From NCBI GenBank assembly GCA_035605695.1, contig DATNGZ010000004.1:35093-99092 (forward strand): DNA of 64,000 nt, written 5' to 3'. Numbering within the stretch: position 1 is the first letter of the stretch; every line of letters starts with the position of its first letter. Shown one piece after another: positions 32,286 to 41,608 of the stretch. This DNA comes from VRUE01 sp035605695. GTDB taxonomy: Bacteria; Actinomycetota; Thermoleophilia; Solirubrobacterales; 70-9. A program made the translations under genes and the position numbers. The notes under the pieces are model-generated. The model was not told the origin of the DNA, ran no database searches, and saw nothing but the letters and a program-made list of their open reading frames with translations.

Positions 32286-32713
32286 TGGGGCACCACGCCG
32301 TGGGTGCTTACCTCGACCTCGAACTCCCGCGGGTCGCTCGAGTTCGCGTCGTAGTTGCCGGTGTTGACGCTCTTCAGGAGTCCCGTCCAGGAGTCGAGGA
32401 CCCGATAGGCGGCCCCGTTCGCGTCGAGGGCGTTTTCGACCACGCCGGCTTCCGGTTCGCTCCCGATCAGGGACTTCAGCCACTTGATGTCGTCGTGGTC
32501 GCGGTCGGGAACCATCTCGCCGGTGAGCGTGACGTTCTCGACCGTCGCGGACCCGGTGTGGGCCTGCTGCTTGCGCCCGCCGCCGGGGAAGGTCTTGGAC
32601 TCCTCAGAGTCGACCACCCCGCCGTCGCGCTTGTTGAAGACGAAAGGCAGCTCGCGGCCGTTGACCGTGAGCGCGCAGCTCGCCTGATCCTGTCGTTGGG
32701 TGCTGGTGGGCAT
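32282..32713 (-). CDS. major tail tube protein
   Basis: 143 aa, beta-rich, with VNGRELPFVFNKRDGG, ATVENVTLTGEMVPDRDH and PREFEVEVSTHG. It lies between sheath and chaperone, the standard tube position in contractile tails. The family call rests on position and size. Confidence 0.75.
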   Translation of the reverse strand: MPTSTQRQDQASCALTVNGRELPFVFNKRDGGVVDSEESKTFPGGGRKQQAHTGSATVENVTLTGEMVPDRDHDDIKWLKSLIGSEPEAGVVENALDANGAAYRVLDSWTGLLKSVNTGNYDANSSDPREFEVEVSTHGVVPQ

Positions 32714-32722
32714 GTCGTCCTC

Positions 32723-34138
32723 CTAGGACTCGTTGGTAACGACGGTGGTCAGTTCGATTACCTCGGCGAACTTGGTCGGCTTGAGGAACTGCGTGGCCTC
32801 CAGTCGCCCGATCATCCCGTCGTCGGGATTGGTCTCCTGGGTGACCGTCACACCCGATTCGTAGACGGCACGCGCGGTTCTGGCGGGCGTGTGGACCTCG
32901 TTGATGATCGCCCCCTCCGCGCGACCCCTCGTCTCGCCCTCGCCGTCGAGCTGGGCGAACATGTAGCGCTTCAGGATCTTCTTCGCTTTGGCTGCCATCG
33001 AAAGCGCCAGGCGGGCGTTGGAGAGCGCCAGCCAGGCTTTTTCGGTGACCGGGTTGGCGAGCGTCCGCCAGCCGTATGTCGTCGGCTTGCCGTCCTCCAT
33101 GATCGACACGTTGACGCCGGCGTCGTTGAGGGCCTTGCGCTGATCCTCGTCGTAGGTCTGGGTGAGGCCGATCACGTACTTGGCCTTGCCTTGGTCGCCG
33201 GCGGCCGGGATGTTCGGATTTCCCGTTTCGCGGGCAACCCTCGCCATCGCGCCGATCTGGCGGGCGCTCGGCGACACGACGCGGGTTGTTCCCCCGGTGA
33301 GGCCGGGGGCGATGTCCCACGGCCCGAAAACGCTCGCCTGACGGTTGCCTTCGAGTGATTTGAGGGCGCCCGCGTCGCCGATCAGGTCGGCCTCGTCGGC
33401 ACTGTCGACCGCATCGAGGACCGGGTTTCGGTTGGTGGCCTTGCAGTGGGCCATGATCACTTTGTGGACCGCTTCGCTGGTGTAGCCCGGGGCGGCGACG
33501 GGCCCAAAGCCGAGGTCCTCAGTGAAGAGGGCGACCGCTTTGGCGATCACTTCCGCGTCAACGTTCTCCCGGTCGTCGTCGCCGCCGGAGAGGGACACCG
33601 ACTGGACGTCGGGATCGGTGGCGCCGAGGACTTTCAAGGTGATCAGAGAGGACTGAGCGGCCGCCCACGCGACGGCCTCGTCGTTGTTGTTGAGCTCGGG
33701 CGATTTCTCCAGCGTGTCGCCGTCGGTGACGGTGACGTGAAACGTGCCTTCGGTCACGCCGGCAACGATGGCGACGTCGATGTCATCGCCCCATTCGCCC
33801 GGCGAGACGGCGGTCGCTTCGAGGACATTGGTCACCCCGTCCACGAGTTTTTTACTCGCGTATTTATGGGCCGGGCCCACGGCGCGGATGAAGAAGTGCG
33901 GCACCGCAGCACCGTCGGGGCCCTCGCGGAAGGCGATGTCGAAGGTGTCGAAGATGGGACTCCAGGACTGGCGCGCGCCAAGAAGCGGAACCACCGCGCG
34001 CTTGGAGGTGATCAGCGTCGGCTCAAGCACCGAGCCTCGCTCGGAGAGGCCGACGACAAAGGGCGTCTCGTCGCTGGTCACTGCCTGGGTGAGGATGTCC
34101 TCGCCGATGGTCGAGATGACTCCGGGGGCGGAGCTCAT
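32723..34138 (-). CDS. contractile tail sheath protein
   Basis: 471 aa. N-terminal PGVISTIGEDILTQAVT and FVVGLSERG, later GPWDIAPGLTGGTTRVVSPSA and a C-terminal GWRTLANPVTEKAWLALSNAR followed by RYMFAQLDGEG match phage sheath proteins. Its presence identifies the phage as myovirus-type. Confidence 0.88.
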   Translation of the reverse strand: MSSAPGVISTIGEDILTQAVTSDETPFVVGLSERGSVLEPTLITSKRAVVPLLGARQSWSPIFDTFDIAFREGPDGAAVPHFFIRAVGPAHKYASKKLVDGVTNVLEATAVSPGEWGDDIDVAIVAGVTEGTFHVTVTDGDTLEKSPELNNNDEAVAWAAAQSSLITLKVLGATDPDVQSVSLSGGDDDRENVDAEVIAKAVALFTEDLGFGPVAAPGYTSEAVHKVIMAHCKATNRNPVLDAVDSADEADLIGDAGALKSLEGNRQASVFGPWDIAPGLTGGTTRVVSPSARQIGAMARVARETGNPNIPAAGDQGKAKYVIGLTQTYDEDQRKALNDAGVNVSIMEDGKPTTYGWRTLANPVTEKAWLALSNARLALSMAAKAKKILKRYMFAQLDGEGETRGRAEGAIINEVHTPARTARAVYESGVTVTQETNPDDGMIGRLEATQFLKPTKFAEVIELTTVVTNES

Positions 34139-34341
34139 TTGTTGTCCTCCTTCTGCGGCTCAGCCGCGGGTTTGCCCGATTTCCGGGCGCTCTTGGTGGG
34201 CCGCTTGACCAGCACGCCGGCGTCGATCAAGCGCTTGTCGTGTGGATGGCGAGGATTGACGCCGGTGACGTCTTCGCCGGGGCCGAACATGCGGCCGTCG
34301 TGCAGGCTCTCTACGTGCCCGCTGGTCACTCGGTAACTCAC
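34135..34341 (-). CDS. small phage protein upstream of sheath
   Basis: 68 aa with a structured N-terminal half (GHVESLHDGRMFGPGEDV, DKRLIDAGVLV) and a basic, disordered Lys/Pro tail. ATGA overlaps with both neighbours. Function unknown. Confidence 0.7.
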   Translation of the reverse strand: MSYRVTSGHVESLHDGRMFGPGEDVTGVNPRHPHDKRLIDAGVLVKRPTKSARKSGKPAAEPQKEDNK

Positions 34342-34934
34342 TGTTGGACCTCCGTGTCGACGTCGATTTCTTGAACGGTTGGGTCGTTCGCCGGCACGGG
34401 TTTGTTGGGCACCAGGCCCTTGCCCTTGCGCCAGTTGACGACGTTGTCGTGCTGAACGGCGAAGACGACTGCAGCGGCCGCGACCGTTCGCTCCTCGGCC
34501 TGGCTTGAGGTCCCGTAGGCCTCGTCGAGCCAGTCGGTTGCGAGCATGTCGTCGCCGAGAGACCGGCGCTGGAGAATCAGCCCGCGGATCGCCGCGGCAT
34601 AGACCTGGGCGTACTTGCGAGCAGCAGGGCCCGTCGCGGCCGCGATCGAGACGCTGACCTCAAGTTTCCAGACGACGCTGTAGGAGCCGTCCCCGTCCTT
34701 CTCCGGCTCCTTGATCAGGCCAGGGGCCGCGACGATGACGGCTGGCAGATTTGCCTCTGGCCAGCGGTCAACCTCGCTGAGCACCATCCAGGAGTTGACC
34801 TCTTCGATCAAGCCAGGTTTGAGGCCAGCCTGGTCCGTCGCCTCTTTGAGGTAGGTCGGCAGCCACTCCCGAAGCACCACTAGGGCGGCACGCTCGACCT
34901 CGAGGCCGCCAATCAGAGGCCCGACGATCGACAT
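34338..34934 (-). CDS. putative tail terminator/completion protein
   Basis: 198 aa. The size, position between the gp10-like morphogenesis gene and the sheath, and strands such as LPAVIVAAPGLIKEPEKDG and VVWKLEVSVSIAAATG fit a gpU/tail-terminator type protein that caps the tube. Assigned mainly by synteny. Confidence 0.55.
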   Translation of the reverse strand: MSIVGPLIGGLEVERAALVVLREWLPTYLKEATDQAGLKPGLIEEVNSWMVLSEVDRWPEANLPAVIVAAPGLIKEPEKDGDGSYSVVWKLEVSVSIAAATGPAARKYAQVYAAAIRGLILQRRSLGDDMLATDWLDEAYGTSSQAEERTVAAAAVVFAVQHDNVVNWRKGKGLVPNKPVPANDPTVQEIDVDTEVQQ

Positions 34935-35434
34935 CAGGCAGCGCCCCTCAGGAGGTAGCGCTCCATGATCGTCAGCGACTCCTGGCGCTCAGCCTCCGGG
35001 ATCCCGATCGGTGGCCTGGCAGGCACCTTGCCGCCGCGGCTGCCGGCCATATGGAAGACCGCGTAGAAGAGCGAGGTCCCGGCACTGACCATCGACCGGG
35101 TGACCCGACTGCGAGCTCCCTTCCCGCCGGAAAGGCTCTCCTGCAGATCTCCGGTTTCGACCATCACCCCCGAGAGCGACGGGATCCCCGAGCGGGCCTT
35201 GCGCGCGATCGTGCTCGAGGCGAGGCCGGGCCAAGGCGTTCCAATGGCGCCGCCCTGCGAGGAGAAGACTTTCTTGTTGCCCGCGATGAGCAGCTCGCGG
35301 ACCACAAGCATCGCTGGCCGCATGTCCTCCGCGCGATCGCCGATCTCGCCGAGCATGTCGGTGGTCGTGTCCAACCCCCGGGTGTTGAGTTCGGCGCGGG
35401 GGCCGGTTCGAAAGCCGTATGCGATGGGCGTCAT
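34934..35434 (-). CDS. phage virion morphogenesis protein (gpS/HK97 gp10-like)
   Basis: 166 aa. FSSQGGAIGTPWPGLASSTIARKA is the typical core of Mu gpG/P2 gpS-like virion morphogenesis proteins, followed by TGDLQESLSG and FYAVFHMAGSRGGKVPARP. It acts in tail completion or head-tail joining. Confidence 0.75.
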   Translation of the reverse strand: MTPIAYGFRTGPRAELNTRGLDTTTDMLGEIGDRAEDMRPAMLVVRELLIAGNKKVFSSQGGAIGTPWPGLASSTIARKARSGIPSLSGVMVETGDLQESLSGGKGARSRVTRSMVSAGTSLFYAVFHMAGSRGGKVPARPPIGIPEAERQESLTIMERYLLRGAA

Positions 35435-36132
35435 TCGGGCCTCTCCTCGGCAAAGAGATCCCTCGTCTGGGCGGTGGCGATCAGCGAGTTCATCGCCTGG
35501 TCAGCGTCGATCCGCAGCTGCAGGTACGGGGACTGCTCGGCGGACGAGGCGTTGAAGGAAGAGATCTCGACCGCCAGCGCGGCCTTCAGCGTGGCCGCCC
35601 GGCGCGCCGCATCCTCGGAGTCCTCCGGCACGACTCCACTCGCGAAGTGGGTAAGTACGTCAATGCAGGCGTCGGTGATATGCCCTTCGATCTGCTCCCC
35701 CGTCGGCGAGGTGGCAGTGGTGAAGTCGCCCGCGACCGCGCCACCAACGACGTCGTCGAGCGGATCCTCGGTCTCCCCCCCTTTGTCGTTGGTGTAGGTC
35801 CGAGACCGGATCGCGGCCGCAACGTCGGCAGTCGTCGGCCGCCAGCCCACTGTCGGGATCGGCAGCCGCTCGACCACCTCGAATTCCTCGATCCCCTCGC
35901 GCCCATCCGGAGCATCGGCGATAACGACCACTGGGCCGCTCCAGTCCTCCTCGAAGAGGACAGAGACGCGGTACCAGCCGACGGCGAATTCGGTGACGCC
36001 TGCCGTGCTCCGCGCGCGCAGGACCTGGTTGGTCGCATCCTCGACGCGGACGCCGATCGAGCCTGCCAACCCAGCGTCGAGCGGCCCGATGCTGACCGCG
36101 CGCGTCTCTCCCGGCCGGACGAAGGTACTCAT
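35431..36132 (-). CDS. putative head-tail connector protein
   Basis: 233 aa. N-terminal beta domain (VRPGETRAVSIGPLDAG, VGWYRVSVLFEEDWSG), C-terminal helical part (ATLKAALAVEISSFNASSAE, YLQLRIDADQAMNSL) similar to gp6-like connectors. Placed between capsid genes and tail-completion genes. Fusion of a decoration-like domain to a connector is an inference. Confidence 0.55.
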   Translation of the reverse strand: MSTFVRPGETRAVSIGPLDAGLAGSIGVRVEDATNQVLRARSTAGVTEFAVGWYRVSVLFEEDWSGPVVVIADAPDGREGIEEFEVVERLPIPTVGWRPTTADVAAAIRSRTYTNDKGGETEDPLDDVVGGAVAGDFTTATSPTGEQIEGHITDACIDVLTHFASGVVPEDSEDAARRAATLKAALAVEISSFNASSAEQSPYLQLRIDADQAMNSLIATAQTRDLFAEERPE

Positions 36133-36206
36133 GCTCGAGGAAGCTCCTTGGGTTGAAGATCAATGGTGGGTCGAACGGTTTTCCGCGTTCGCGGTTGGAC
36201 GTGGGA

Positions 36207-37358
36207 TCAGGCTTCAGAGGGGACCATCCAGGCCGCTGGCGTGCTGGCGAAGCCGCCTTCAAGCGATTCCGCCAGAGGGAACGATTCCGCCTTAAAGAAC
36301 TGGAGGCGGTTGGCTAGCGTGGTCCCGCCGATGTCGCCGTAGAACCCGCCGTTGTTGTTCATCGCCGCGACCTGCACCGCGCCGGTGACGGTTTCCCAGG
36401 ACATCGCGACCTCGTAGACGACCCCCGGTTCACAGACGGCGTTGGCGGTCAGTTCGAGCACCTTGACGCCGGTCGCGTTCGTGCTGGTTTTCACAGCGCC
36501 GGAGGACGCGAGGCGTTCTAGTTTGGTGCCGTTGACCCTGTAGATCCCGACGTCGATTTTGTCTTCGCCGGAACCGAGGGTGGTGACAGGGAAACGGACG
36601 AATTTGAAGGTGCGTTTGCGGGAGACCGTGAAGCGGAGGAGGTAGGCGCGTTTGGCGGTCGGCGCGATCGTCGTGAAAGGCCAGATTCCCATCGGGATCA
36701 CGTAGGGCAGCTGGTCGTACGGGTCGTACTGCGGCAGCGCCAAGGCGTCGGCGCCGCCTACCTGGTGGGAAGCGGCATGTGCCTTCGGAGTCGGTTTCCC
36801 CCATTTGGCCGTGCCGCCGCTGGCGATCAGACCAAGGTCGTCTTCACCGATGGCAAGCCGGCTAGCGGCGTCGTTGCCGGTGCCGATGAGGATGTCGCCT
36901 TTGGCGTCGTAGAGAGTGAGGCCCGACGCTCCTTCGGGGCCGGTCGCGCCCGTGTCGCCTTTGGGACCCTGCGGGCCCGCGGCCCCAGTGTCCCCTTTCG
37001 CCCCTGCGACACCCTGGGGTCCTTCCGCCCCTTGCGCCCCTTTCGGGCCTTCGGCGCCAGCGTCTCCTTTCAGACCTTGGGGGCCTTCGGGTCCGACGCC
37101 GCCGGTGTCACCTTTGGCGCCTTTCGGGCCAGGTTCGCCCTGTGGCCCTTCCGGACCAGCGGGACCGGGGGCCCCGTCATCGCCGTCCAGGCCGTCGGCC
37201 CCCGCTGCACCATCTGCCCCATCGTCGCCGGGGTCGCCTTTCGGGCCTTGCGGCCCCGCTACCCCCTGAGGGCCCGCAGGCCCTTGTGGGCCAGCGTCAC
37301 CTTTGGGCCCAGCCGGACCCTGGGACTCATCGGGATCTGGGGGGAAGGTGATTGCCAT
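36207..37358 (-). CDS. collagen-like virion protein with C-terminal beta domain
   Basis: 383 aa from ATG at 37358. Residues about 14-150 are Gly-X-Y repeats (GPAGPKGDAGPQGPAG and so on), which form a triple helix. Residues about 151-383 are a beta-rich globular domain (TTLYDAKGDILIGTG-type linker, then KRTFKFVRFPV, VKVLELTANAVC). Collagen-like phage proteins act as fibres or head appendages; head position here suggests a capsid fibre. Confidence 0.8.
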   Translation of the reverse strand: MAITFPPDPDESQGPAGPKGDAGPQGPAGPQGVAGPQGPKGDPGDDGADGAAGADGLDGDDGAPGPAGPEGPQGEPGPKGAKGDTGGVGPEGPQGLKGDAGAEGPKGAQGAEGPQGVAGAKGDTGAAGPQGPKGDTGATGPEGASGLTLYDAKGDILIGTGNDAASRLAIGEDDLGLIASGGTAKWGKPTPKAHAASHQVGGADALALPQYDPYDQLPYVIPMGIWPFTTIAPTAKRAYLLRFTVSRKRTFKFVRFPVTTLGSGEDKIDVGIYRVNGTKLERLASSGAVKTSTNATGVKVLELTANAVCEPGVVYEVAMSWETVTGAVQVAAMNNNGGFYGDIGGTTLANRLQFFKAESFPLAESLEGGFASTPAAWMVPSEA

Positions 37359-37410
37359 GTTCGCGCACGACAACCGCGCCGGACCATAGGCCCGGCGCGG
37401 TGTCGATCAG

Positions 37411-37818
37411 CTACTTGTCTTTGGCGGCTTTCCGCGCCTTGTCGGGCGCCGATTTGCGCGCCTTGTCTTTGGCGGCTTTCCGCGCCTTGGGAGCGGCTTT
37501 GTCGGGCTTCACGTCCTCGCCCCCTTTCGGCGCATCCTCCCCGGCCGCGTGGTCGACCACCGGCAGGTCTGCCGGTGCCTCCGCCCCATCGGGGGAGTCG
37601 AGCTCTGCCGCCTCCCGCCGAGCCGAGGTGCCCCGGCCCGCGAGCAGCGAACGGGTCTTGGGCATCTCAGAGGTGGTGTCAGCGTCATCGACCAGGTGGG
37701 CGAGCGCCGGCGAGATCTCGTCGCCCTCGCGGGCGACGAGCTGGCGGATCTTCTGGCCCTCGCCGTTGTCGACGTCGGCGTAGAGATCCTTCTTGGCGAT
37801 ACGGACCTTGTCGGTCAA
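37411..37818 (-). CDS. head-region protein with lysine/alanine-repeat tail
   Basis: 135 aa. A short N-terminal domain (VRIAKKDLYADVDNGEGQKI, AREGDEISPALAHLV) is followed by a disordered acidic region and a tail of KARKAAKDK/KARKSAPDK repeats, like histone H1 tails, which may contact DNA or capsid interior. Located directly after the capsid gene. Palindrome copy 6 lies inside. Confidence 0.6.
   Translation of the reverse strand: MTDKVRIAKKDLYADVDNGEGQKIRQLVAREGDEISPALAHLVDDADTTSEMPKTRSLLAGRGTSARREAAELDSPDGAEAPADLPVVDHAAGEDAPKGGEDVKPDKAAPKARKAAKDKARKSAPDKARKAAKDK
37559..37576. repeat. dispersed palindrome copy 6
   Basis: ACCGGCAG-GT-CTGCCGGT, perfect arms. Inside the lysine-rich head protein gene. 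Confidence 0.9.
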
Positions 37819-37858
37819 TTCGATCAGCTCCTTTCAGCCGTCCTAAAGTTGGCTTCGA

Positions 37859-39196
37859 TCAGGCTTCGAAGTTGACCTCGCCGAAGGCCTGCGGCCGCGG
37901 CACGACCAGGACCCCGCGCATCTCGGCCAGGATGGCGACCAGGTTGCGGGTGAACCAGTCCTTGTGCGAGTCCGAGACGAGGATCTTCACGGCCTCCCGG
38001 ATCAGGAACAGCGCCCGCGCCCACTCGCCGGCGAGGGCCTTGCCCTCTTTGAAGGCGACCGACGACACGGCCGGGACGCCCCAGATCTGCATCTGCCCGG
38101 CGATCGACGGCGGGCCCCAGATGTAGTTTTCGTTTTTGTCCTTGGTCAGGCGGATCTCCTGCCAGTCGAGCGGGTTGAACCCGACCGCACTCGGGCTGTA
38201 GCCAGCCAGCGCCAGCAGGGTGAGGAGCCGATGCACGGCGTCCGCCCTGTTGTCGGTCGCGACGTCTTCCTGGTCGTGGCTCGCGATGCCGGATGTGTTT
38301 TCGATGCCACGGATGTTGGGCGCGGTGCCGTTGCCTTTGATGATCTGGCTCTCGGCGCGGCGGCGCACCCCCTCCTGCATCTCGGTGTCGATGAGGGTCT
38401 GCAGGAAGGCGGCGTCGGCGAGCTGGTTCCGCGTGGCCGGGATCCAGTGGGCGATCGTCCGCACCCCCTCCAGTTTTTCCTCGAAGGTCAGCCCGGACTC
38501 CGGCTTCTGGCCGGCGAGCGCACCCGTCACTTCCCCGCCGATGTCGGCCGAGGTCGACGCCTCCGCGACCTCCACGGCGTTGATCGTCCGCGCGAGGATC
38601 CGCACGAACTCGACCGCGTTGGAATCCGTCGCGCCGACGGTCACCAGGTCGAGCACGCCGAGCGGCAGCTGCGGCAGGTCGTAGACGCCCGGGAACCGTT
38701 CCGGCACGTTCAGGACGCCGCCGGCGGCTCCCGTCTGGCCGGTGAGCAGGGCCTTGAACTCCGCCCTGTCCATCGGCTCGGTGAGCTCGGCCTTGAACCC
38801 CTGCTGGGACCCGTCGGCAAGGGCACCCGAAGCGAGCAGCTCCTTGTAGGCGTCACCCTGGACCGCCTTGGCGCCGAGGAACTCGCGGGCCTTGATCGGA
38901 TCCCGGTCAAGCTCGTTCTCGCGGCGGACGCCGGATGTCTTCTCCCCGCCGTCGGCCGACATCATCGCGATCCGCTCGAACTGGCCCTGCAGTTCGGCGA
39001 GTTCGTCCTTGGCTTTCGAGTAGGGCTTCATTGCCTCCTCGGCCGCCTTCACCGCCTCGCTGGTCGGGTCGGTGATGTCGACGTCTTCGGCCTTGAGCTT
39101 CTGACGCTGCTCTTCGAAGGCCTTGAAGGTCGTCTTGACCTCCTCGTTCTTGCCGTCGATCGCCTTTTTCAGTTCCTTCAGCTTGTCCTCGAGCAT
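37859..39196 (-). CDS. HK97-fold major capsid protein
   Basis: 445 aa. An N-terminal coiled-coil delta region (residues 1-110) is followed by the HK97 fold (GGVLNVPERFPGVYDLPQ, FVRILARTINAVEVAEAS, GYSPSAVGFNPLDWQEIRL, VSDSHKDWFTRNLVAILAEMR). The delta domain should be removed by the adjacent prohead protease. Position after protease and portal is canonical. Confidence 0.9.
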   Translation of the reverse strand: MLEDKLKELKKAIDGKNEEVKTTFKAFEEQRQKLKAEDVDITDPTSEAVKAAEEAMKPYSKAKDELAELQGQFERIAMMSADGGEKTSGVRRENELDRDPIKAREFLGAKAVQGDAYKELLASGALADGSQQGFKAELTEPMDRAEFKALLTGQTGAAGGVLNVPERFPGVYDLPQLPLGVLDLVTVGATDSNAVEFVRILARTINAVEVAEASTSADIGGEVTGALAGQKPESGLTFEEKLEGVRTIAHWIPATRNQLADAAFLQTLIDTEMQEGVRRRAESQIIKGNGTAPNIRGIENTSGIASHDQEDVATDNRADAVHRLLTLLALAGYSPSAVGFNPLDWQEIRLTKDKNENYIWGPPSIAGQMQIWGVPAVSSVAFKEGKALAGEWARALFLIREAVKILVSDSHKDWFTRNLVAILAEMRGVLVVPRPQAFGEVNFEA

Positions 39197-39259
39197 GGGT
39201 ACAGCTCCCTTCCGCGGGTCGTTTGGCGCCCGCCAGGCGGGCCGTTATTCATGGCCCAG

Positions 39260-39277
39260 CCCGGCAGGTCTGCCGGC
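39260..39277. repeat. dispersed palindrome copy 7
   Basis: GCCGGCAG-GT-CTGCCGGC, fully palindromic arms. Intergenic, about 60 bases upstream of the capsid gene start on the minus strand. Confidence 0.9.
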
Positions 39278-39297
39278 TGGGAGATCGGGTGCTGGCG

Positions 39298-39939
39298 CTA
39301 GGCCAGCGGCGGCGGCGGAGCCGTCATCAGGTCCACCGCCTTGGCGCGAGCCTCGGCCGCATCGGGCTTCGGCGCGTCGTCAGTCTCTTCGGGGTCCTCG
39401 GCCTTCGGCTTCGGGAAGCGCTCCTTGCGCTCCTCGACAACCTTCTCCTGGGCCTTCACCCCGATCAAGCGGGTCTCGTCGTTGACACCCTTAAGGCAAG
39501 GACCCACCTCGATCGCGTCGAGCTTCTGCAGCTCGAAGATGTGCTCCTCGTCCTCGACGGTCCAGTCCGCGTCGATGATGTCGTAGGAGAAGGAGAACTC
39601 GCGCAGCGGCGGAAGGCCGTCGCCGCCGACATTCTTCATCGCCGCGTAGACCTCGCGGGCGCGATCGTTTTCCTCAATGAAGAGCTGGCCCTTGATGCGC
39701 AGGCCCTCGGTGGTTTCCTCCGCCTCGAGGCAGGCGCCGATCGGCACCTCGCGCCACTGGTGCGACCAAACGATCGCCGGGAACCCCTTCACCAGCGAGT
39801 CCTTGAAGGCGCCGGCAACAACTCGATCGCCGTAGCTATCAACGTTGCCGAAGACGGCGACGATCGCTTCGAAGGTCCCGTCGGGATCCCCCTCGCCGAG
39901 CGCCTTGATGTTCTTCACTGGAAAGCTCTTGGTCTCCAA
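39298..39939 (-). CDS. HK97-family prohead protease
   Basis: 213 aa. Catalytic His in AIVWSHQWREVPIG and Ser in LREFSFSYDII match the U35 herpes-type serine protease fold. It processes the capsid precursor during maturation. The C-terminal 60 residues are charged and probably scaffold-like. Confidence 0.9.
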   Translation of the reverse strand: METKSFPVKNIKALGEGDPDGTFEAIVAVFGNVDSYGDRVVAGAFKDSLVKGFPAIVWSHQWREVPIGACLEAEETTEGLRIKGQLFIEENDRAREVYAAMKNVGGDGLPPLREFSFSYDIIDADWTVEDEEHIFELQKLDAIEVGPCLKGVNDETRLIGVKAQEKVVEERKERFPKPKAEDPEETDDAPKPDAAEARAKAVDLMTAPPPPLA

Positions 39940-39953
39940 GGCGCTTGTCCTCC

Positions 39954-41312
39954 TTAGTCGTCGTTGATTGCTGCTGCCACGGCCGCGGCGAAGGTCGGTG
40001 ACGCCTTGCTGAGGCGCTCGACTGCCTTCTCGACGGCGGCGTCAAGCTGGTCGGCGTCGGCCTGCTCTGCAGGCTCGTCACCGAGGAAGGTGACGTTGTT
40101 GGCCTGGACCATCGGCCGGTCCGCGTTCGGGTGGTCGATCCGTGGGCGATTCAAGACGTCGCGGCCTTCGTTGATCGTCAGCACGCCGCTCGCCAGTTCG
40201 GTCTTCATGGCTACCGACTCCTTGACCGGGTCGCCGCGCAGGACCTCGCGGAGATCGAACTCGAGCCACTGGCCTTCGAAGGCTGGCTCGTCGTCGATTG
40301 CCTGCGCCTTCAGTCGCTCCTCGATCATCACGAGCCACGGACCCAGGACATCGGTGAAGAACATCTTGTGCTGCTCGCCGATGTTCGAGTAGGTCGCGTT
40401 GTCGAGGATCCCGATCATCGTCGGCGGGATGTCATACATCGCCGCGATCTCCTCACGCCCGAGCTTGCGCTGGTCGATCAACTCGGCCTCGTGAGCGGTA
40501 TGAGACATCGGCTCCCACTCGATCCCGGCGGGAAGCAGCACGGGTTTGCCGGCGTTCTCTGGGCCCGCATAGAGCCGATTGATGTCGGCGCGGATCTCGG
40601 CGCGGGTCTCTTTGTCGAGCACGACGCCGGCGGGCAGCTTGACCCCGCCGGACGGCCGCACCGAGTTGCGGAACGACCACTCCTGATAGCGCTGTGCGGC
40701 GCTCTCAATCCTGATCGTCACCCCCAGCTGAAACAGCGGCGAGATGCCAAGGCTGCCCGGTTTGGTTGAGAGCCAGGCGAGGTGAACGACGTCGTCTTCC
40801 TGCAGGATCCGCGGCTTCTTCGATCCTTCGCGGTAGACCCAAAAGGGTTTCTTCTCGGTCGGCGGCTCAAGGCAGCGCCAGTCGAAGTACTCGAAGCCGG
40901 TCGGGGGGGCACCTGGCGAGCGGCGTGTCTTGCCGATGCCGGAGTTCCCGTGAAGCAGGAGAGGGAACATCGCCCACTGCTTGAGGTCGATTGGCCCCCG
41001 GCCACGGGCGGGCTTCGTTACCGCGTCGAAGAGATAGCCCTCCTTCAGCCGCGCAGTCTGTCCCTGCGAGCCTTCCTCGTAGACCTTTAGCGGGAGGCGC
41101 GCGACCTGGCGGATGATCTTGTTGATCACGATCCCGACCCAGGGCTGCGTCTCGTACAGCTTGCCGAAGCTCACCCCGGCGCCCCACTGGTCGAGTGGGA
41201 TCGAGTTGGTTGAGAGGTAGGTGTTGTTCCCCTCCGGCGTGTACTGCCAGGGCGGGCCGTCCTCGGCAACGATCACCTGCCCGTCTGCGGTGTAGAGGGT
41301 GAGCGGGCTCAC
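39954..41312 (-). CDS. portal protein (HK97 type)
   Basis: 452 aa. Contains WVGIVINKIIRQVARLPLKVYEEG, PFWVYREGSKKPRILQEDDVVHL in part, SGGVKLPAGVVLDKETRAEI and YDIPPTMIGILDNATYSNI, typical of phage portal vertices through which DNA is packaged. It overlaps the small upstream gene by 4 bases. Confidence 0.9.
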   Translation of the reverse strand: MSPLTLYTADGQVIVAEDGPPWQYTPEGNNTYLSTNSIPLDQWGAGVSFGKLYETQPWVGIVINKIIRQVARLPLKVYEEGSQGQTARLKEGYLFDAVTKPARGRGPIDLKQWAMFPLLLHGNSGIGKTRRSPGAPPTGFEYFDWRCLEPPTEKKPFWVYREGSKKPRILQEDDVVHLAWLSTKPGSLGISPLFQLGVTIRIESAAQRYQEWSFRNSVRPSGGVKLPAGVVLDKETRAEIRADINRLYAGPENAGKPVLLPAGIEWEPMSHTAHEAELIDQRKLGREEIAAMYDIPPTMIGILDNATYSNIGEQHKMFFTDVLGPWLVMIEERLKAQAIDDEPAFEGQWLEFDLREVLRGDPVKESVAMKTELASGVLTINEGRDVLNRPRIDHPNADRPMVQANNVTFLGDEPAEQADADQLDAAVEKAVERLSKASPTFAAAVAAAINDD

Positions 41313-41608
41313 GCGCTCTCAGCCGGCACCGGCAGGACCTGGATGAAGAGGACCTTCGCGCGGGGGAAGAGGATCGTGCCAGCGAGCTGCGCAGCCTCGG
41401 TGCCCTGGAGGTACTCGGCGTTGGTCAGCTCGAGGGCGTCGCTGAACTCCGTCGTCAGGACCCCACTGATCGAACGCCCGTCGACGGTGTGAACCACGAC
41501 GCTTCGGCGCAGCTGCCGGCGAATCCCCTTCCGGGTGACCAGCAGCGCGGCCAGCGCCACCAGGGCGATAAGCGCCACAAGATTGAAGGCGATCAAGGCG
41601 ATGGTCAT
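41309..41608 (-). CDS. small membrane protein with Sm-like beta region
   Basis: 99 aa. An N-terminal membrane helix (LIAFNLVALIALVALAALLV), a basic stop-transfer (RKGIRRQLRR), then beta strands (VVVHTVDGRSISGVLTTEFSD) like an LSm/OB small barrel. Located between terminase and portal, coupled to both. Function unknown. Confidence 0.7.
   Translation of the reverse strand: MTIALIAFNLVALIALVALAALLVTRKGIRRQLRRSVVVHTVDGRSISGVLTTEFSDALELTNAEYLQGTEAAQLAGTILFPRAKVLFIQVLPVPAESA

Noticed and set aside
32286..32483. Upstream extension of the tail chaperone frame
   Set aside because: It lies wholly inside the tube gene; GTG at 32285 with a GTGA overlap is the natural start.
34741..34760. GCTGGCAGATTTGCC, a partial palindrome
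   Set aside because: Arms have several mismatches to the consensus; at most a decayed copy.
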